From positions 124,001 to 188,000 of the IMG/VR virus record IMGVR_UViG_3300021963_000021: DNA of 64,000 nucleotides. The stretch is one strand, 5' to 3'. The translations under genes were made by a program, and so were the position numbers. The stretch's first letter is position 1. Each line of letters opens with the position of its first letter. The DNA is from a virus. The notes beneath the pieces were generated by a model. It searched no databases. It saw only the letters and a list, made by a program, of their open reading frames with translations, and was not told where the DNA came from. Shown one piece after another: positions 61,865 to 64,000 of the stretch.

Positions 61865-62131
61865 TTATTTTATTTCGTCGAAGATTTTTTTGTTTGATTT
61901 GTGCCATTCGATCCAAAGATCCATTTTGGCCCTACACTCGTGATATTGAGAATAATTTTCTACTACTGTATTTAATACGTCGGATAATTGAGCACCCTTC
62001 TTGACCTCTTTTAGGTCTGGACATTCTTTAAACATTTCTTCAGGTGCGTCTGGAAAAGACATCTTAACAGGTGCTGTAGTCATACAACCTGCTAAGAGTA
62101 ATACTGGTAATAAGATTAAAAGTCTTTTCAT
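61865..62131 (-). CDS. Outer-membrane lipoprotein (o-spanin/Rz1-like)
   Basis: 88 aa. Signal peptide with lipobox at residues 13-16 (LPVLLLAGCMTT; lipidated C16), then a short periplasmic helix with a Cys pair (ECPDLKEVKKG, YHECRAKMD). Directly coupled to the gene upstream by an ATGA overlap, as with Rz/Rz1. Together they would fuse inner and outer membranes at lysis. Confidence 0.75.
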   Translation of the reverse strand: MKRLLILLPVLLLAGCMTTAPVKMSFPDAPEEMFKECPDLKEVKKGAQLSDVLNTVVENYSQYHECRAKMDLWIEWHKSNKKIFDEIK

Positions 62132-62592
62132 TTTTTATCTTTTTTAATTGTTTTCGCTGAGTGATTTAAAATATTAACTGCGTCATCTGGTACTTTACAT
62201 TCGGCATTGATGATCACTTCTTTTTCTTTGATTTCTTCTTGTACAACTATTTTGGTATCAGTGATTACTTGGACTCGGTCCTTGTACTCGACAACAATTT
62301 TTTCGTTTACCTGTTGTGACTTTTCTTCAGCAGCCGCCACTTGTTTTTCTAGTTCAGCAACACGCTCTCTCCACATTATTTCGACACCATAGCCGCCTTT
62401 GAAATACACGCCGGCAGTTAGCAGTAACACACCGATGATCTGGATTGGAGTGCGATACTGATTAACAAATGGTATAAACTTAATGAAGAATCCTGCTAGA
62501 GTGCCTACAGCACCGATAAGCAGGACCGTGTTAATAATCCATAGCAAAACGGAATCTGGAATTAAACTGATCATCCAGCCTATCTGCCCCAT
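62128..62592 (-). CDS. Inner-membrane spanin-like protein (i-spanin/Rz-like)
   Basis: 154 aa. Two hydrophobic segments (residues ~14-42 and ~49-66) and a long periplasmic-type coiled coil (RERVAELEKQVAAAEEKSQQ and on to ~130). Pairs with the lipoprotein gene that overlaps its end. Two membrane segments rather than one is less usual for Rz proteins. Confidence 0.7.
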   Translation of the reverse strand: MGQIGWMISLIPDSVLLWIINTVLLIGAVGTLAGFFIKFIPFVNQYRTPIQIIGVLLLTAGVYFKGGYGVEIMWRERVAELEKQVAAAEEKSQQVNEKIVVEYKDRVQVITDTKIVVQEEIKEKEVIINAECKVPDDAVNILNHSAKTIKKDKK

Positions 62593-62593
62593 C

Positions 62594-63334
62594 TTAGACT
62601 CCTGATATTCTAATAGTCATAGCTCGGTTGCCGTTTTCTAATACAAAGGCTTCACCGTATTTGTTAATATTAAAGTCGCCTAATAATTTTGTTAACCATA
62701 AAGATTCAGCTGTGCTCTTGGTATCAATCTTAAGTGTTTCAGTTAGATCTTTTTGTATGTCGTCCTTGGCTCCGAACTTAACTATATCAAAACTAAACTT
62801 CATACCGAATGGTTTTGTTATAGTAATTTTGTTGCCTTCGACAACTATTGAATCCTTGTATGTCTTTCCAAAGAATCGTGTAATTCCATCAACACGTTTT
62901 GATTCCATCATAGTTTCATAGTCTAGCGCAGATGTTGGAACAATGCGGTTAATGTTTTCTTCGTTTAGATCATGTGAAGCAGTGCTTCTGTAATACTTGA
63001 ACTTCCACTCTTTGATATTAGTCAGTCTAGTAATACCATCGACTAGTTCGTGGATGTGTTCAGCTAGCTTAGGGCTTCTGGCTAATTCTACGAATACATG
63101 ATAGGTTCCTTCACGATCTTCGCCGGCGCTGACATCAGCGTCTAATACAAAGCCGTACCCTTTTTCTATAAATTCCATCATGTCTTTGGCAGGTGCTCTA
63201 TCTCTAGCTCTAAAAGACAATACGCAGACATCTCTGTCTTCGCCCATCTTGCTTTGGAATGCGTCAATTTCAAAAACATTGAACAGCATATCTTCTAAGT
63301 CATTAGGTCTTAGACCTTCTCTTAGTACTCTCAT
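62594..63334 (-). CDS. Conserved phage protein, possibly structural
   Basis: 246 aa. Alpha/beta N-terminal domain (AKDMMEFIEKGYGFVLDADV, YHVFVELARSPKLAEHIHEL) and a second domain with NKITITKPFGMKFSFDIVKF. No catalytic motif recognised. One-base overlap with the next upstream gene, so they are co-translated. Confidence 0.65.
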   Translation of the reverse strand: MRVLREGLRPNDLEDMLFNVFEIDAFQSKMGEDRDVCVLSFRARDRAPAKDMMEFIEKGYGFVLDADVSAGEDREGTYHVFVELARSPKLAEHIHELVDGITRLTNIKEWKFKYYRSTASHDLNEENINRIVPTSALDYETMMESKRVDGITRFFGKTYKDSIVVEGNKITITKPFGMKFSFDIVKFGAKDDIQKDLTETLKIDTKSTAESLWLTKLLGDFNINKYGEAFVLENGNRAMTIRISGV

Positions 63335-63849
63335 TATACTTCTCCCTCTACAGGTTCAGTTGTGCCTTGCTGTGCTTGGGTCATTGGCATATCTACCTTG
63401 GGGATATCTTTGTCTACTTGATTTGTCTTGAGATCTCTGTAACCCTTGTTGATATCGAACATTAGTTTCTTAGGCATATGGATTTCAACGATCCATATAG
63501 GTTCGCGGTCGATCTTACCTTTTTTAGTTCCTGGTCGAATATCGTCGGGAGTTTTAATCTTACGAACTTTAGAAAGTTCTTCTTGTTTGTACAGCACTTT
63601 ACAGCCGTAATCTAACAAACGCTTCCCGCCCTGCGGGTTTGGCATTTTTTTAAGTGGCCACATAAAGCTACAGGTGACCCAGTATCTTGAATCTTTTGGA
63701 CCCGCAACAAGCTCTCCGTCGATCCAGTTTTCGTAAACATACAGATCTAGCTCGTCTAACACACGCTCGAAATCCTTCAAAATACTCAAGCTGGTAGTAG
63801 AACCATATATGTTTTCGATGTTTTTTAGCACTTCTTTGATATCTTGCAT
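63334..63849 (-). CDS. Conserved phage protein, possibly structural
   Basis: 171 aa from the ATG preceded by GAGGACAAATCACCT; a longer in-frame start at 63885 would span the promoter and is rejected. N-terminal helix (DIKEVLKNIENIYGSTTSLS), then strands with YWVTCSFMWPLKKMPNPQGG and an acidic Gln/Pro/Glu tail. No known function. Behind a late-promoter octamer. Confidence 0.7.
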   Translation of the reverse strand: MQDIKEVLKNIENIYGSTTSLSILKDFERVLDELDLYVYENWIDGELVAGPKDSRYWVTCSFMWPLKKMPNPQGGKRLLDYGCKVLYKQEELSKVRKIKTPDDIRPGTKKGKIDREPIWIVEIHMPKKLMFDINKGYRDLKTNQVDKDIPKVDMPMTQAQQGTTEPVEGEV

Positions 63850-63869
63850 AGGTGATTTGTCCTCACAAG

Positions 63870-63877
63870 TATTTATT
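63870..63877 (-). promoter_or_regulatory. T4-type late promoter octamer AATAAATA
   Basis: AATAAATA on the - strand, in the gap before the gene starting at 63849. Predicted start is about 63864, with GTGAGGA just inside or at the 5' end of the ~15-nt leader. Confidence 0.55.
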
Positions 63878-63910
63878 TCGATCAAAAAGTTATCATAAGT
63901 TATTATATTT

Positions 63911-64000
63911 TTAAAATGGTTGTAAATATCTGTGTGTTCGGCAACGGCACAAACGGTTTGGGCCCGTGCCTAGCACATCAATAGGAGGCTTACCCTTTGA
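63911..64000 (-). CDS. Possible 3' end of an upstream gene (partial)
   Basis: On the - strand 29 codons are open from the window edge to a TAA at 63911-63913, reading ...KPPIDVLGTGP...HRYLQPF. The length is too short to prove coding. A 22-codon + strand frame (63916-63984) covers the same bases and AGGAGG follows it, so direction is uncertain. Confidence 0.3.
   Translation of the reverse strand, partial: SKGKPPIDVLGTGPNRLCRCRTHRYLQPF

Noticed and set aside
63916-63984. 22-codon + strand frame at the right edge
   Set aside because: Short, with no ribosome-binding site of its own, overlapped by an open - strand frame that runs off the window.
1-64000. CRISPR arrays, insertion sequences, integrase or attachment sites
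   Set aside because: None seen: no spaced direct repeats, no transposase or integrase motifs, no terminal inverted repeats.

Overview
This window is one continuous stretch of an AT-rich tailed-bacteriophage genome of the T4-like (myovirus) type. The evidence is a T4-type family B DNA polymerase (gp43) next to a gp45-type sliding clamp, a T4 RNase H-type 5' nuclease, a DsbA-like small protein, tail-collar fibre proteins, and repeated copies of a T4-type late-promoter octamer, (A/G)ATAAATA. The endolysin, holin and inner/outer spanin genes point to a Gram-negative host. Many genes resemble those of marine T4-like phages, but nothing here (no photosynthesis gene, no tRNA) identifies the host. 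There are no rRNA genes, CRISPR arrays or insertion sequences, and no gene-free stretch longer than about 100 bases.

Region 1 (1-23495, + strand) is a late virion module. It opens with the 3' part of a giant structural gene (over 3,600 codons in view) built from carbohydrate-binding-like modules, a beta-propeller of FG-GAP-type repeats, and fibre-like beta repeats. Then come five fibre genes sharing the same ~130-residue N-terminal head but with different C-termini (two with tail-collar domains), interrupted by a 2-oxoglutarate/Fe(II) oxygenase and a small unknown gene. A strong hairpin terminator closes the module.

Region 2 (23547-29085, + strand) is a tightly overlapped accessory cassette: four predicted glycosyltransferases, two unknown proteins and a two-domain radical SAM enzyme. 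It ends tail-to-tail, with overlapping stop codons, against the - strand genes.

Region 3 (29079-48523, - strand) is the nucleotide-metabolism, DNA-modification and replication arm: thyX, a 5' nuclease, queE, two SGNH hydrolases, a HIT hydrolase, a phosphoribosyltransferase, a cupin, folE, a glycosyltransferase, a QueD-like protein, a DpdA-like transglycosylase, gp45, gp43 and dsbA. FolE, QueD-like, QueE and DpdA-like proteins together indicate 7-deazaguanine modification of phage DNA; queC is not in the window. A hairpin with an 8-nt loop sits against the gp43 ribosome-binding site, like the T4 gp43 autoregulatory operator.

Region 4 (48581-64000, - strand) contains a GH19 endolysin, a set of Lys/Ala-rich proteins of the kind found near head genes, a HAD-metallopeptidase fusion, an A-type Fe-S carrier, a nucleotidylyltransferase, a proteostasis set (ClpA, peptide deformylase, DnaJ), then holin, DUF4337 protein and spanins, and two conserved phage proteins. 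Two genes shorter than usual gene-calling limits were found by reading the overlaps: a 56-aa cysteine-rich protein (41944-42114) and a 24-aa protein (52665-52739), each linked to its neighbours by overlapping start and stop codons.
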